NCBI GenBank assembly: GCA_020848695.1
Contig: JADLHT010000044.1
Coordinates: 60,514-124,513 of the forward strand
Direction of reading: 5' to 3'
Source of the DNA: Saprospiraceae bacterium
GTDB taxonomy: Bacteria > Bacteroidota > Bacteroidia > Chitinophagales > Saprospiraceae
Length of the DNA stretch: 64,000 bases
Shown here one piece after another: positions 33,728 to 43,483 of this stretch. Positions within the stretch are counted from its first letter, which is position 1, and each line of letters begins with the position of its first letter. The notes below the pieces were generated by a model that was given only the letters and a program-made list of their open reading frames with translations, was not told the origin of the DNA and did not search any database. The position numbers and the translations under genes are program-made.

Positions 33728-33802
33728 TGACATTGTGTCAGTATGTCTTATAAAAAATTGTCATATTTACTCATAAATACTTGGATTTAATAACATTTGT
33801 CA
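33728..33802 (+). promoter_or_regulatory. Repeated TGTCA elements upstream of dnaK
   Basis: The 13-bp palindrome TGACATTGTGTCA is at 33728-33740, followed by further TGTCA copies at 33759-33763 and 33798-33802, all within 130 bp of the dnaK start. No exact TAnnTTTG is present; the closest is TAACATTTG with one extra base at 33791-33799. A role as heat-shock operator is inference. Confidence 0.35.
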
Positions 33803-33859
33803 GGTTTTATGCAGTGGCACAAGTATTGATAAATGCTTACTATAAATAATTAAAAAATT

Positions 33860-35776
33860 ATGGGCAAAATAATCGGAATAGACTTAGGAACAACCAATTC
33901 ATGTGTAGCGGTCATGGAAGGAAATGAACCAACTGTAATTGCAAATGATGAGGGAAGAAGAACAACACCTTCCATTGTCGCATTTTTAAGTAATGGGGAG
34001 ATAAAAGTTGGTGACCCTGCAAAAAGACAGGCTATTACAAATCCTAAAAACACGGTTTACTCTATTAAGAGATTTATGGGTCATCGTTTTGATGAAGCAG
34101 GTTCAGAAGTATCTAAAACTCCCTACACCGTAATAAAAGGAGACAACAACACTTGTCGTGTTGATATCAACGGAAGATTATATACACCTCAAGAAATTTC
34201 AGCAATGGTTCTTCAAAAAATGAAGAAGACTGCAGAAGACTTTTTAGGTCAAGAAGTTACCGAAGCTGTTATTACAGTTCCTGCATACTTTAATGATTCA
34301 CAAAGACAAGCAACAAAAGAAGCAGGAGAGATCGCAGGACTTACTGTTAAACGAATTATCAATGAACCGACAGCAGCTGCGTTAGCTTATGGTCTTGATA
34401 AAAAACATAAAGACAGTACCATCGCAGTTTTTGACCTGGGAGGTGGAACTTTTGATATCTCAATTCTCGAATTAGGAGACGGTGTATTTGAAGTAAAATC
34501 TACTAATGGGGATACGCACCTAGGTGGCGATGATTTTGATCAGGTATTAATCGACTATCTGGCGGAAACTTTTAAATCTCAAGAAAACATCGATCTTAGA
34601 AAGGATCCGATGGCTCTTCAACGACTTAAAGAATCTTCTGAAAAAGCAAAAATAGAATTGTCTTCTTCAAATGAGACAGAGATAAATCTTCCGTATATTA
34701 CAGCAGTAGATGGTGTTCCAAAGCATTTAGTATTAAAGCTTACTAGAGCAAAATTCGAACAATTATCTGATCAACTTATACAGCGAACACTAAAACCTTG
34801 TGAAGCAGCTTTAAAGGATGCGGGTTTGAATAAATCTGATATTGATGAAATAATCATGGTTGGAGGCTCTACCAGAATTCCAAAAATCCAACAAATTGTT
34901 GAGGATTTCTTTGGTAAAAAACCAAATAGAGGAGTTAATCCTGACGAAGTTGTTGCAATCGGCGCATCCATTCAGGGAGGAGTTTTAACTGGAGAAGTGA
35001 AAGATGTTCTACTTCTTGATGTTACTCCTTTATCAATGGGAATCGAAACAATGGGTGGAGTATATGATGTTGTGATTGAGTCAAACTCTACAATTCCTAC
35101 TAAAAAATCAAAAGTATATTCTACAGCAGCCGACAGCCAGCCTTCAGTTGAGATACATATTCTTCAGGGGGAAAGACCAATGGCAAAAGATAATCGAACG
35201 GTAGGTAGATTTATTCTAGATGGAATACCACCTGCACCCAGAGGTGTGCCTCAAATTGAAGTTTCTTTTGATATTGATGCAAACGGAATTTTAAATGTAA
35301 GTGCTCTTGATAAAGGTACTGGTAAAAAGCAAAATGTAAGAATAGAAGCTTCTACAGGCTTGAGTAAAGAGGAAATTGAAAAAATGAAAAATGAAGCATC
35401 TGCCAATGCAGAAATGGATAAAAAGACAAGAGAGAGAGTAGATGCTTTGAACGAAGCAGATTCACTGATCTTTCAGACAGAAAAACAGATGAAGGAATTT
35501 GGAGATAAAATACCTGCTGAGAAAAAATCTGCAATAGAAACAGAGTTGACTAATTTAAAAAATGCACATCAGTCACAAGATATGGATGCTATATCCAAGT
35601 ATAAAGAAACATTAAATTCAGCATGGATGGCTGCATCACAAGATATGTACAGCGCAACACAAAACTCGGGTTCTTCAGAACAACATAATACAGAATCAAA
35701 TAATGGCTCTTCACAATCAAATGGAAATTCTGAAAATGTAACAGATGTTGAATTTGAAGAAGTAAATAAAAATTAA
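33860..35776 (+). CDS. dnaK: Chaperone DnaK (Hsp70)
   Basis: This is a 638-aa Hsp70 of normal length. The nucleotide-binding domain has [30 protein letters not shown] and [12 protein letters not shown]; the substrate-binding domain has [12 protein letters not shown] and [17 protein letters not shown]; the lid and a Ser/Asn-rich tail ending [11 protein letters not shown] follow. It folds and disaggregates proteins with DnaJ and GrpE, whose genes are not in the window. A strong terminator lies directly downstream. Confidence 0.98.
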   Translation: MGKIIGIDLGTTNSCVAVMEGNEPTVIANDEGRRTTPSIVAFLSNGEIKVGDPAKRQAITNPKNTVYSIKRFMGHRFDEAGSEVSKTPYTVIKGDNNTCRVDINGRLYTPQEISAMVLQKMKKTAEDFLGQEVTEAVITVPAYFNDSQRQATKEAGEIAGLTVKRIINEPTAAALAYGLDKKHKDSTIAVFDLGGGTFDISILELGDGVFEVKSTNGDTHLGGDDFDQVLIDYLAETFKSQENIDLRKDPMALQRLKESSEKAKIELSSSNETEINLPYITAVDGVPKHLVLKLTRAKFEQLSDQLIQRTLKPCEAALKDAGLNKSDIDEIIMVGGSTRIPKIQQIVEDFFGKKPNRGVNPDEVVAIGASIQGGVLTGEVKDVLLLDVTPLSMGIETMGGVYDVVIESNSTIPTKKSKVYSTAADSQPSVEIHILQGERPMAKDNRTVGRFILDGIPPAPRGVPQIEVSFDIDANGILNVSALDKGTGKKQNVRIEASTGLSKEEIEKMKNEASANAEMDKKTRERVDALNEADSLIFQTEKQMKEFGDKIPAEKKSAIETELTNLKNAHQSQDMDAISKYKETLNSAWMAASQDMYSATQNSGSSEQHNTESNNGSSQSNGNSENVTDVEFEEVNKN

Positions 35777-35800
35777 TCGGATATCTATAAAACTTGTTAA

Positions 35801-35836
35801 AAATAGAGGGCAGAATATTTTCTGCCCTCTATTTTT
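35801..35836. terminator. Bidirectional terminator between dnaK and fhs
   Basis: AAATAGAGGGCAGAA-TATT-TTCTGCCCTCTATTT forms a perfect 15-bp stem with a 4-nt loop and T-rich flanks on both sides. It separates the convergent dnaK (plus) and fhs (minus) genes and can serve both. Confidence 0.9.
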
Positions 35837-35886
35837 AATTGAAAAAATCATGTTGCAAATATTGCGCATGATTATTTTGAATTTCA

Positions 35887-37557
35887 TTAAAACAATCCAT
35901 CAATTTTACCAAAATTATCAATGTCAATATTCTCTGAAGCTGGGGAGTCCGGTAATCCGGGCATTCTCATCATCTCGCCGGTAATTGGAATTATAAAACC
36001 AGCACCGGCAGCAATTTCTATTTCACGAACCTTTAAAGTAAAATCTTTTGGTCGTCCAATTAATTCCGGATTATCGGATAGAGACTTTTGTGTTTTAGCT
36101 ACACAAATTGGCAAGTGAGACAGACCCAAAGTATTAATTCTCTTGATATCAGCTTTAGCGTCAACTGTGTATTCTACATTTTTAGCCCCATAGATGTTAG
36201 TTGCAATTGCATTAATTTTCTCCTCAACACCCCAGTTCCACTCATAAGTTGGAACAAAAGGTTTGTTCCAGTTATCTGCAAGACTTGCTACTGTTTCAGC
36301 CAATTGCAAAGCACCCTCGCCTCCTTTCGCCCAAACATCTGAATCAATTGCAGATACTCCTAATGTTTTACATTTATCTCTTATGATTTGTAATTCCTCT
36401 TCCGTATCGGCTACAAATCGATTTATAGCCACGACAGCCGGAAGTCCGAAGTGTTGAGCATTTTCCAAATGCTTTTCAAGATTTGAACAACCTTTGGCTA
36501 CCGCTTTTGGATTGGGTTCTCCCAGTGCTTTTAGTGATTGACCTCCATGATATTTTAATGCTCTTACCGTTGCCACAATAACAACTGCATTTGGTGAAAT
36601 TCCTGCAGTTCGACACTTAATGTTTAAAAATTTTTCTGCTCCTAGATCAAAGCCAAACCCTGCTTCAGTAACAACATAATTAGAAAGCGACATCCCCATC
36701 TTAGTTGCAAGAATGGTATTGGTTCCCTGGGCTATGTTTGCAAATGGACCTCCATGAATAATAGCTGGATTACCTTCAATCGTTTGAACCAAATTGGGTC
36801 TAATGGCATCCTTGAGTAAGGCTGCCATGGCTCCCTGAGCTTTTAAATCTCGTGCATATATCGGTTTTTTATCCATCGTGTACCCGATAAAAATATTACC
36901 CATTCTATTTTTAAGATCTTCTAAATCTTTGGATAAACAGAGAATAGCCATAATCTCTGATGCTGCAGTAATATCAAATCCTGTCTCTCTGGGTATCCCA
37001 TTAGCAGTTCCACCAAGACCAACAACAATTTTTCGAAGGGAACGATCATTCATATCCATTACCCTTTTCCATTCAATAGTTCTTGGATCCAGATTTAGAC
37101 TGAATTTTTTGTTTTGAAGGTTATTGTCAATTAATGCCGATAAAAGATTGTTTGCTTTTTCAACTGCCGAAAAATCACCCGTGAAATGCAAATTGATTTC
37201 TTCCATGGGTAGAACCTGAGACCATCCTCCACCGGCAGCACCTCCCTTAATACCAAAAATAGGACCGAGAGAAGGCTCTCTAAGTACTACAGTAGTTTTT
37301 TTACCAATTCTGTTTAATCCTTCTGACAGCCCAATAGATGTTGTTGTTTTACCTTCACCCGCAGGAGTAGGGGATATAGCCGACACAAGAATTAGTTTAC
37401 ATTTTGCAATCTTTTCCTCATTAATAAGTTCCAAAGGAAGCTTCGCTTTATATTTCCCATATAAATCAAGTGAATCCAGATTGATATTAAGCTTTTCTGC
37501 AACCTTAGTAATTGGTTGTTGTTTAACTGATTGTGCGATTTGAATATCCGATTTCAT
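35887..37557 (-). CDS. fhs: Formate-tetrahydrofolate ligase
   Basis: This 556-aa enzyme makes 10-formyl-THF from formate, THF and ATP. The P-loop ISPTPAGEGKTTTSIGL is near residue 65; GPIFGIKGGAAGGGWSQV and the conserved FTGDFSAV(EKA)NNLL follow. The length is typical. It supplies one-carbon units for purine, thymidylate and pantothenate steps also represented here (purB, thyA, panB), which is context rather than an operon. Its ATG is 17 bp from the divergent TolB-like gene start. Confidence 0.97.
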   Translation of the reverse strand: MKSDIQIAQSVKQQPITKVAEKLNINLDSLDLYGKYKAKLPLELINEEKIAKCKLILVSAISPTPAGEGKTTTSIGLSEGLNRIGKKTTVVLREPSLGPIFGIKGGAAGGGWSQVLPMEEINLHFTGDFSAVEKANNLLSALIDNNLQNKKFSLNLDPRTIEWKRVMDMNDRSLRKIVVGLGGTANGIPRETGFDITAASEIMAILCLSKDLEDLKNRMGNIFIGYTMDKKPIYARDLKAQGAMAALLKDAIRPNLVQTIEGNPAIIHGGPFANIAQGTNTILATKMGMSLSNYVVTEAGFGFDLGAEKFLNIKCRTAGISPNAVVIVATVRALKYHGGQSLKALGEPNPKAVAKGCSNLEKHLENAQHFGLPAVVAINRFVADTEEELQIIRDKCKTLGVSAIDSDVWAKGGEGALQLAETVASLADNWNKPFVPTYEWNWGVEEKINAIATNIYGAKNVEYTVDAKADIKRINTLGLSHLPICVAKTQKSLSDNPELIGRPKDFTLKVREIEIAAGAGFIIPITGEMMRMPGLPDSPASENIDIDNFGKIDGLF

Positions 37558-37574
37558 TCTTTAAAATTACTATT

Positions 37575-38675
37575 TTGAATCTAACAAAAATTAATCCAGT
37601 TTTGATAATAGGCCTTTGTTTGATGGCCTGTAATCAAAAATTGTCCAAAAGTAATACTCTGAAGCCTATTCATGATACTCTAAAAATTGAGGGGGAAAAA
37701 CATCTTAAAAACATAAAACAATTGAGCTTTGGGGGCAATAATGCTGAGGCCTATTGGAGTTTTGATGGGCGCAAATTATCTTTTCAATCTGACAATCCGG
37801 CTTGGGGAAACAGTTGTGATCAAATTTATTATTTTGATATAGAAAAAGATAATCTTCAAAAAAAACCTCCACATTTAATTTCTAAAAATCAAGGAAGAAA
37901 CACTTGCTCTTATTTTATGCCTGGGAACAAACAGATTATATTTGCTTCTACCTGTGGAAATTCAAAGAACTGTCCTTTGGTGCCGGAAAGAAAGCCGGGT
38001 GGAAAGTATGTGTGGCCTATTTACGATACCTATGAAATTTACATTTCAGACCTGAATGGTAAAGTACTAAGACAATTGACAAATAATCATTACTACGATG
38101 CAGAAGCTACTGTTTCTCCACGGATGGATAAAATTGTTTATACTTCAACAAAATCAGGTGATCTTGAATTGTATGTTTGCGATTTGGATGGGAAAAATGA
38201 AAAACAGGTAACGAATCAGTTGGGATATGATGGTGGTGCATTTTTTTCACCTGATGGGAATAAATTGGTGTTTAGAGCTTCCAGACCAACCACAGAAAAT
38301 GAAATTTTGGAATACAAACAATTATTAGCCCAGGGTTTGGTTCAGCCTACAAATATGGAAATTTATACCTGTAATATTGATGGGTCTGATCTCAAGCAAA
38401 TTACGCATTTAGGTAAAGCAAATTGGGCCCCATTTTATCATCCGTCTGGTAAAAAAATAATATTCTCTTCGAATCACCAGAGTTCAAGAGGCTTTCAGTT
38501 TAATCTTTATATGATTGAAGCTGACGGAACATCTTTAGAGCAAATTACTTTTGACAAAGTGTTTGCTTCGTTTCCAATGTTTTCGCCCAACGGCAAGCAA
38601 CTTGTTTTCTCTTCAAACAGAAATAATGGAGGAACACATGATACCAATCTTTTTGTAGCTGACTGGATTGATTAG
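37575..38675 (+). CDS. TolB-like beta-propeller lipoprotein
   Basis: This protein has about 366 aa if started at the TTG at 37575, which gives a proper lipoprotein signal peptide (MNLTKINPVLIIGLCLMAC). The GTG at 37533 of the ORF track would overlap fhs and add a poor N-terminus. Six or so WD40/PD40-like blades are seen, with motifs such as FSPDGNKLVFRASRP, ISDLNGKVLRQLT and FSPNGKQLVFSSNR, as in TolB/DPP propellers. It probably sits on the periplasmic face of a membrane and binds protein or peptide ligands. No specific function is evident. Confidence 0.85.
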   Translation: MNLTKINPVLIIGLCLMACNQKLSKSNTLKPIHDTLKIEGEKHLKNIKQLSFGGNNAEAYWSFDGRKLSFQSDNPAWGNSCDQIYYFDIEKDNLQKKPPHLISKNQGRNTCSYFMPGNKQIIFASTCGNSKNCPLVPERKPGGKYVWPIYDTYEIYISDLNGKVLRQLTNNHYYDAEATVSPRMDKIVYTSTKSGDLELYVCDLDGKNEKQVTNQLGYDGGAFFSPDGNKLVFRASRPTTENEILEYKQLLAQGLVQPTNMEIYTCNIDGSDLKQITHLGKANWAPFYHPSGKKIIFSSNHQSSRGFQFNLYMIEADGTSLEQITFDKVFASFPMFSPNGKQLVFSSNRNNGGTHDTNLFVADWID

Positions 38676-38685
38676 AATTGAAGGA

Positions 38686-39033
38686 TTAGTTTAATATATT
38701 ATCGTAGAAAAGTATTCCTTTTTTTGCATCGTAGCTCGCGACTTTAGAGTGCAAATACAGATCTTTTTTATAATTATATTTTCTTGCATCTATGATGTAA
38801 ACTTTGCAACCTAGTGCATCTGATAATTCTTTATTGCTATTTTTCCAACATTTTGCAATTTCTTCAGTAGTCTGGTCATAATTTTTAGTCCATTTTCCAG
38901 TAAACATCACTTCAATATACAATATTCCATTCTTGTAATTAACAAGCTTGCTGCACAATCCGTGATTTACTCTATATACGACATCTGAGTTGAGTAAGTG
39001 TTTCCTATTGATTTCCTGCAAATTGATTCCCAT
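38686..39033 (-). CDS. Hypothetical protein, 115 aa
   Basis: I do not recognise this protein. It is soluble, basic and mixed alpha/beta by inspection, with no signal peptide (MGINLQEINRKHLLNSDVVY...). It may have a beta-rich first half (GILYIEVMFTGKWTKNY) and the stretch LGCKVYIIDARKYNYKKDLY near the end. It lies convergent to the TolB-like gene and next to a very AT-rich intergenic region and a tRNA, a place where acquired genes often settle. No promoter box was found. Confidence 0.55.
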   Translation of the reverse strand: MGINLQEINRKHLLNSDVVYRVNHGLCSKLVNYKNGILYIEVMFTGKWTKNYDQTTEEIAKCWKNSNKELSDALGCKVYIIDARKYNYKKDLYLHSKVASYDAKKGILFYDNILN

Positions 39034-39256
39034 ACTTTATCCGATGCAGAAATTGTGCCAGTATTTGAAAGCATTGAAATATTATATATTTTTATATTCT
39101 TTCATTGTAAAATTCTTAAATATAAAATATCATAATTATATATTATTACGAACTATAATATTGAAATATTTAATATATTCAAATTATATAATTATTAAAT
39201 CATATTATAAAATATTGTAATATGAAGATTGCTGCGAGCGATGTGCAAGAGGGTAG
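39034..39256. other. AT-rich intergenic region without recognisable gene
   Basis: About 220 bp of extremely AT-rich sequence (runs such as ATATTATATATTTTTATATTC) separates the 115-aa gene from tRNA-Arg. The 76-aa plus-strand ORF of the track here is low-complexity and not credible. I see no RNA gene, repeat array or clear promoter in it. Confidence 0.5.
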
Positions 39257-39328
39257 TAGTCCCGACAGGAATCGAACCTGTATCAAAAGTTTAGGAAACT
39301 TCTATTCTATCCATTGAACTACGGGACC
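39257..39328 (-). tRNA. tRNA-Arg (anticodon CCU)
   Basis: The minus strand folds as a 72-nt cloverleaf: acceptor GGTCCCG/CGGGACT, D-arm GTTC...GAAT, anticodon stem GAAGT/ACTTT with loop TTCCTAA (anticodon CCT), T-arm ACAGG-TTCGATT-CCTGT, discriminator A. CCA is not encoded and must be added by the cca product at 51.5 kb. It decodes AGG. Confidence 0.95.
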
Positions 39329-39434
39329 AAGGTTTTTCAAAATTTTATCCAAGATTATTAATCTGTGAATATTTTGAACTTGTCAATTCGAAAATTTTAT
39401 CAACAAAGAATAGAAGTAGCAAAAATAAAGGAAT

Positions 39435-40352
39435 TCAGATACTTTTTAGAATTGATTTTTTCTTTCTCCTATACTCAAAATAATTTACTAAGAATATTCC
39501 AATGAGTGTTATGAATCCGCCAAAATAAATTTTAGAACTTAATTTTTCATTCAATAAAATATATCCTAACAATACGGCAATGATTGGATTTGCATATGAT
39601 TGAATACTTACAATTGGTGCAGGCAAATGTTTAAGTGCATAAATATAAGCAGAGTAGGCAATCAAAGATCCAAAAACAATAACATATAACCATATAGCAA
39701 TAGATTTTATATCCACACGATAAGAGTTATAATCTTCAAACATTAAACAATAAGCAGCTAGTGGAATACTTGCAAATATCATTTGAAACCCTGCTGCCAT
39801 TAAGGGTGTATTGGAAAATTTTTTAGTCTTTGAGAAGACAGAGCCAATTGCCCACGCCATGATAGAAATTAGAGTGAGAAAAATTCCCTTGAAGTTATTA
39901 TCAAAATTAAAAGGTAAATTGATCTTGTCAGAACAGATGATTAAAAGACCTATAAAACCAAACAAAATTCCCAGCCAGGCCATCTTTCCTATCTTGTCCT
40001 GCGGATGGTAAAGATGGGTTAGAAAAGATATAACAATGGGAGAGGCTGCTGCAAGAATTGCGCTTAGACCGCTATCAATATATTTCAGTCCCAATACTCC
40101 GATTCCATTTCCTATACTTAACAACAGCAGGCCCAGAACTGCCTGAAAAAGCAAAAACTGTTTATCCGGAAATTTTTCTTTCCTAATCACAAAAAGATAA
40201 AACAATAAAATGATACCGGCTACAAGATGTCTTATAGTTGCAAATAGCATCGCTGGGATATGGCTGACTCCGATTTTATTAACTAAATAAGTAGTGCCCC
40301 AAATAAGACAGGTTAGACTTAATGCTATATATGGTCGCGAAATCGAATTCAT
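39435..40352 (-). CDS. EamA/DMT-family transporter
   Basis: This 305-aa inner-membrane protein has ten hydrophobic helices in two repeats, the EamA (DMT superfamily) pattern: SLTCLIWGTTYLVNKIGV at the start and AYIYALKHLPAPIVSIQSYANPIIAVLLGYILLNEKLS in the second repeat. Such proteins export small metabolites or amino acids; the substrate is unknown. Its start overlaps the ferredoxin stop by 4 nt, so it is the third gene of a reductase-ferredoxin-exporter operon. Confidence 0.9.
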   Translation of the reverse strand: MNSISRPYIALSLTCLIWGTTYLVNKIGVSHIPAMLFATIRHLVAGIILLFYLFVIRKEKFPDKQFLLFQAVLGLLLLSIGNGIGVLGLKYIDSGLSAILAAASPIVISFLTHLYHPQDKIGKMAWLGILFGFIGLLIICSDKINLPFNFDNNFKGIFLTLISIMAWAIGSVFSKTKKFSNTPLMAAGFQMIFASIPLAAYCLMFEDYNSYRVDIKSIAIWLYVIVFGSLIAYSAYIYALKHLPAPIVSIQSYANPIIAVLLGYILLNEKLSSKIYFGGFITLIGIFLVNYFEYRRKKKSILKSI

Positions 40353-40672
40353 TGATCAGGAGCTATTCTCACCTTTAATCCATTCAATTTATTATTAAGT
40401 TTAATCTGACATGCTAAACGGCTATTTGATTTAACATACATCAAGTTGTCTAACATGCTTAGTTCATCATTTGAGCAATCCGTCAATTCATGATCAGATT
40501 CAATATACACCTGGCAGGATCCGCATAAGGCAATTCCACCACATATACCCATTTTGGAAATTTCAGAAGAATTACAAAGCTCCATTAAATTCATTCCAAT
40601 ATCAGAAGGAACTTCTAACATATGTGTCTTATCGTTACGATCCGTAATCGATATTTGAATATCGCTGTCCAT
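40349..40672 (-). CDS. 2Fe-2S ferredoxin (adrenodoxin type)
   Basis: This 107-aa cytoplasmic electron carrier has cluster ligands in CGGIALCGSC (C-x5-C-x2-C) and a fourth Cys in SRLACQI, the adrenodoxin/ISC-type pattern. It is acidic overall. The gene lies 5 nt after the ferredoxin reductase gene, so it is likely the redox partner of that enzyme. Confidence 0.92.
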   Translation of the reverse strand: MDSDIQISITDRNDKTHMLEVPSDIGMNLMELCNSSEISKMGICGGIALCGSCQVYIESDHELTDCSNDELSMLDNLMYVKSNSRLACQIKLNNKLNGLKVRIAPDQ

Positions 40673-40677
40673 TGAAC

Positions 40678-41691
40678 TTAATTAATGCCTTTAATTCCTG
40701 TGACGGTAGTATACTTAAAACTTGGATCTTTCCCTTCGTGAATAATCCGATATGCAGATTGAACCATAAGTGTTGCTTCATGAAATCCACAAAGAATCAA
40801 TTTTAATTTACCGGGATAAGTATTAATATCTCCTATGGCAAAAATTCCTTTAGAGTTTGTAGAATAATCCAAAGTATTGACCTCAATTGCCTGTTTATCG
40901 ATGTTCAAGCCCCAGGTAGCTATCGGACCTAATTTTGGTACCAGTCCAAACAGTGGAATAAAAAAGTCCAAGGATTTTGAGATCGTTTCTGAATTATCGA
41001 TTTTAATTTCAATGTTTGTTAAATGTGAATTTCCAATCAATTTATTAACTTCTGCATTGGTAATGAGATCAATTTTCTTCTGTTGAACGAGTCTCATAAC
41101 CTTACTTACTGATTCAGGCGCTCCGCGAAATCCTGTCCTCCTGTGAATCAATGTAACTTGATTTGCTACTTCAGTAAGGTAAATTGCCCAATCCAAGGCA
41201 GAGTCACCTCCTCCGGATATTACTACTTTCTTATTTCTGTATTTTTCGGGATCTTTTATAATGTAATCAACACCACAATTTTCATACTGTATCAAATTTT
41301 CAATTTGTGGTTTTCGAGGCTCAAAATTTCCTAGACCTCCTGCGATAGCAACTACTTTTGATCGGATCACACTATTTTGGTTAGTTTCCAATTCAAATTT
41401 TCCATCTTCTTTTTTAGAAAGTCCAATCACGGTCTCGCCAAGGGTAAACGATGGATTGAAAGGAGCAATTTGTAGCATTAGATTCTTAATAAGATCTCCG
41501 GCTAATATTTCTGGTATTCCAGGAATATCGTAAATTGGTTTTTTTGGATATATCTCGGAAAGTTGTCCTCCTGCCACAGGAAGGGAGTCAATTAAATGAC
41601 ATTTCAATCCTAATAAACCGGCTTCAAATACAGAAAACAAGCCACAGGGTCCAGCCCCAACAATAGCTATGTCTGTATTAAAAATTTTCAT
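40678..41691 (-). CDS. Ferredoxin/flavodoxin-NADP+ reductase, thioredoxin reductase-like
   Basis: This 337-aa flavoprotein has FAD-binding IVGAGPCGLFSVFEAGLLG at the N-terminus and the NAD(P)H-binding motif VVISGGGDSALDWA in the middle. The second FAD motif SKGIFAIGDINTYPGK follows, then a C-terminal extension. The thioredoxin-reductase CxxC is absent, and IYDIPGIPEILAGDLI is typical of type 2 FNR (YumC-like). It moves electrons between NADPH and ferredoxin. It is the first gene of the operon with the ferredoxin and the EamA transporter. Confidence 0.9.
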   Translation of the reverse strand: MKIFNTDIAIVGAGPCGLFSVFEAGLLGLKCHLIDSLPVAGGQLSEIYPKKPIYDIPGIPEILAGDLIKNLMLQIAPFNPSFTLGETVIGLSKKEDGKFELETNQNSVIRSKVVAIAGGLGNFEPRKPQIENLIQYENCGVDYIIKDPEKYRNKKVVISGGGDSALDWAIYLTEVANQVTLIHRRTGFRGAPESVSKVMRLVQQKKIDLITNAEVNKLIGNSHLTNIEIKIDNSETISKSLDFFIPLFGLVPKLGPIATWGLNIDKQAIEVNTLDYSTNSKGIFAIGDINTYPGKLKLILCGFHEATLMVQSAYRIIHEGKDPSFKYTTVTGIKGIN

Positions 41692-41798
41692 ACTGTAAAG
41701 ATAATGCTTAAAAGATTATTTTGTTTTATATAATGAATAAAAGAATATTAAAATTATATTACGCTAATTAATACATTATATCATTTATATTTTGATGA

Positions 41799-43412
41799 TT
41801 ATGATGAAACCAAAAGGGCTGTTGCCTTAAACTTGTGACTGTAATTTTTAATTAGAAAATCTACAAAAGCTGAACCATAAGTCAAATAGAATTGGACGCC
41901 GGAATCAACTCTTTCTTGCAAATTGTTCTGAGGAAATAACTGCTCTTTGAGTTTTTGAATTTTTACAATAGACTGGTCGTGTCTGTTCCGATCTGTTTTT
42001 AGAACTTTCGCATGAAGATGGTTAAGTTGTGCTTTCAATTTGTTCATTTCGGACAATATAGAATTATAAAAGGATTGCTCTAGCTCCGAGGCTAAATCTG
42101 AATAATCATCTAAGCTTTTTGTAATATTACTTAAAGCTGAATTGATAGTTGAATCAAACACGGAATGAGTTGAAATGAATTTGTGTATAATATCTTCTAT
42201 GGGTCTTATAAATTCTATTGCCGATAAATTCAATTCAGTGATCTTTCTTAAAGTCTGAGCTGTGTAAATTATTGATGAAAATCTTCTCCACAAAATAGGA
42301 TAGGGCAAATTGCATTGCTCAAACACTTTCTTTAATTGCATCCAATAGGCGATTTCTGCGCCTCCACCAACAAAAATAATATTTGGGAAAAGTAACTCTT
42401 GATACATTGGTCGCAATACTACATTTGGGCTAAATCTCTCAGGATGTGAATAAACTTCTTCTTTTAGTGATGCACTCGTCCAGCTGTATAAATTATCTTT
42501 TGTAATAAACTGATCATCCTTTTTCTGAATTAGTGTCCTATAGTGATCAACTAAATAAAACAGATTGATATCATGTACATAAGCCTGTGGTTTATAACCT
42601 AATTGAATCAAATGACTTATGGTATTAGCGCTTGCTACTTTAACAATCTGGCTATTAATTTCTTTAAGTATGTATGGAATAAATAGTTCTTTAGCTTGAC
42701 TATCATCAGGGTTAAAATATACGATATTATAGTCTTTAAAAATGCTGTAAAAAAATTTGAAATAAAAGTCCCCATAATCAGAGGAGTCTTGTAATAAATC
42801 TTCCCAACGAGAAATTATATTCTGCGATTCCGAATCATTAGTGAATGTTTTTTTTAAGTCAATAAACACCTCCTTTAGTCCCAATGTAGACCTTCTTCCA
42901 TTTGCGCCAGAGGATTGTTCTGAAGAATTATTCCATTCAACATTTTTATTAAAAATCTGAAAATGATTTATTTCTTCAAAGTCGTGATCCTCTGAGCCTG
43001 AATAATAAATTGCAACGAAATTAAATTCAGGGAAAAGTAAATTTAGTTCATTACACAATCCTATGGTATGAGCTATTTTATACCACCAATACAATGGGCC
43101 TCCAAGCAATAAAGGTTGATGTGCGCAAATTATTGTATAGGTGTTATCATTAAGTAAACATCTTATTCGTGAGTTAACAATTTCAGAATTGAGAGGAATA
43201 TGCTGATTTAATAAAATATCAACCAACTTTGTTCTATCAATTGATGTCGATTTTCGACTTTCGATATGATTCTTAATCTGATCTATCGTTGGTAAGTGAG
43301 AAATAAATTCCTGAAAATCTTTTGTTCTTAACCAATAATCTAGATCTATACTTTTAAATCCTTTTATTAATTCGGGATTTAATTGCTGAATTTCCGCTTG
43401 AAATAATTTCAA
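41799..43412 (-). CDS. bshC: Putative cysteine ligase BshC (bacillithiol biosynthesis)
   Basis: This 537-aa protein matches BshC in length and motifs: AHQPLLLGGPLYWWYKIAHTI for the family's GQQ-LLGGPLY motif, YYSGSEDHDFEEINH, and RPMYQELLFPNIIFVGGGAEIAYW. It has a Rossmann-like core and a long C-terminal coiled coil (about residues 425-480). It adds cysteine to GlcN-malate to finish bacillithiol. The start is a TTG at 43412. bshA and bshB are not in the window. Confidence 0.92.
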   Translation of the reverse strand: MKLFQAEIQQLNPELIKGFKSIDLDYWLRTKDFQEFISHLPTIDQIKNHIESRKSTSIDRTKLVDILLNQHIPLNSEIVNSRIRCLLNDNTYTIICAHQPLLLGGPLYWWYKIAHTIGLCNELNLLFPEFNFVAIYYSGSEDHDFEEINHFQIFNKNVEWNNSSEQSSGANGRRSTLGLKEVFIDLKKTFTNDSESQNIISRWEDLLQDSSDYGDFYFKFFYSIFKDYNIVYFNPDDSQAKELFIPYILKEINSQIVKVASANTISHLIQLGYKPQAYVHDINLFYLVDHYRTLIQKKDDQFITKDNLYSWTSASLKEEVYSHPERFSPNVVLRPMYQELLFPNIIFVGGGAEIAYWMQLKKVFEQCNLPYPILWRRFSSIIYTAQTLRKITELNLSAIEFIRPIEDIIHKFISTHSVFDSTINSALSNITKSLDDYSDLASELEQSFYNSILSEMNKLKAQLNHLHAKVLKTDRNRHDQSIVKIQKLKEQLFPQNNLQERVDSGVQFYLTYGSAFVDFLIKNYSHKFKATALLVSS

Positions 43413-43483
43413 ACCATTTATTTTTACAGCTATTAAATGATTTTTATAAGAAATTGTTTAATTATTTGTCAATTGGATTATTT

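Noticed and set aside
39040-39220. 76-aa plus-strand ORF in AT-rich DNA
   Set aside because: The translation is almost only I, Y, L, K and N, as expected from AT-rich noncoding sequence.
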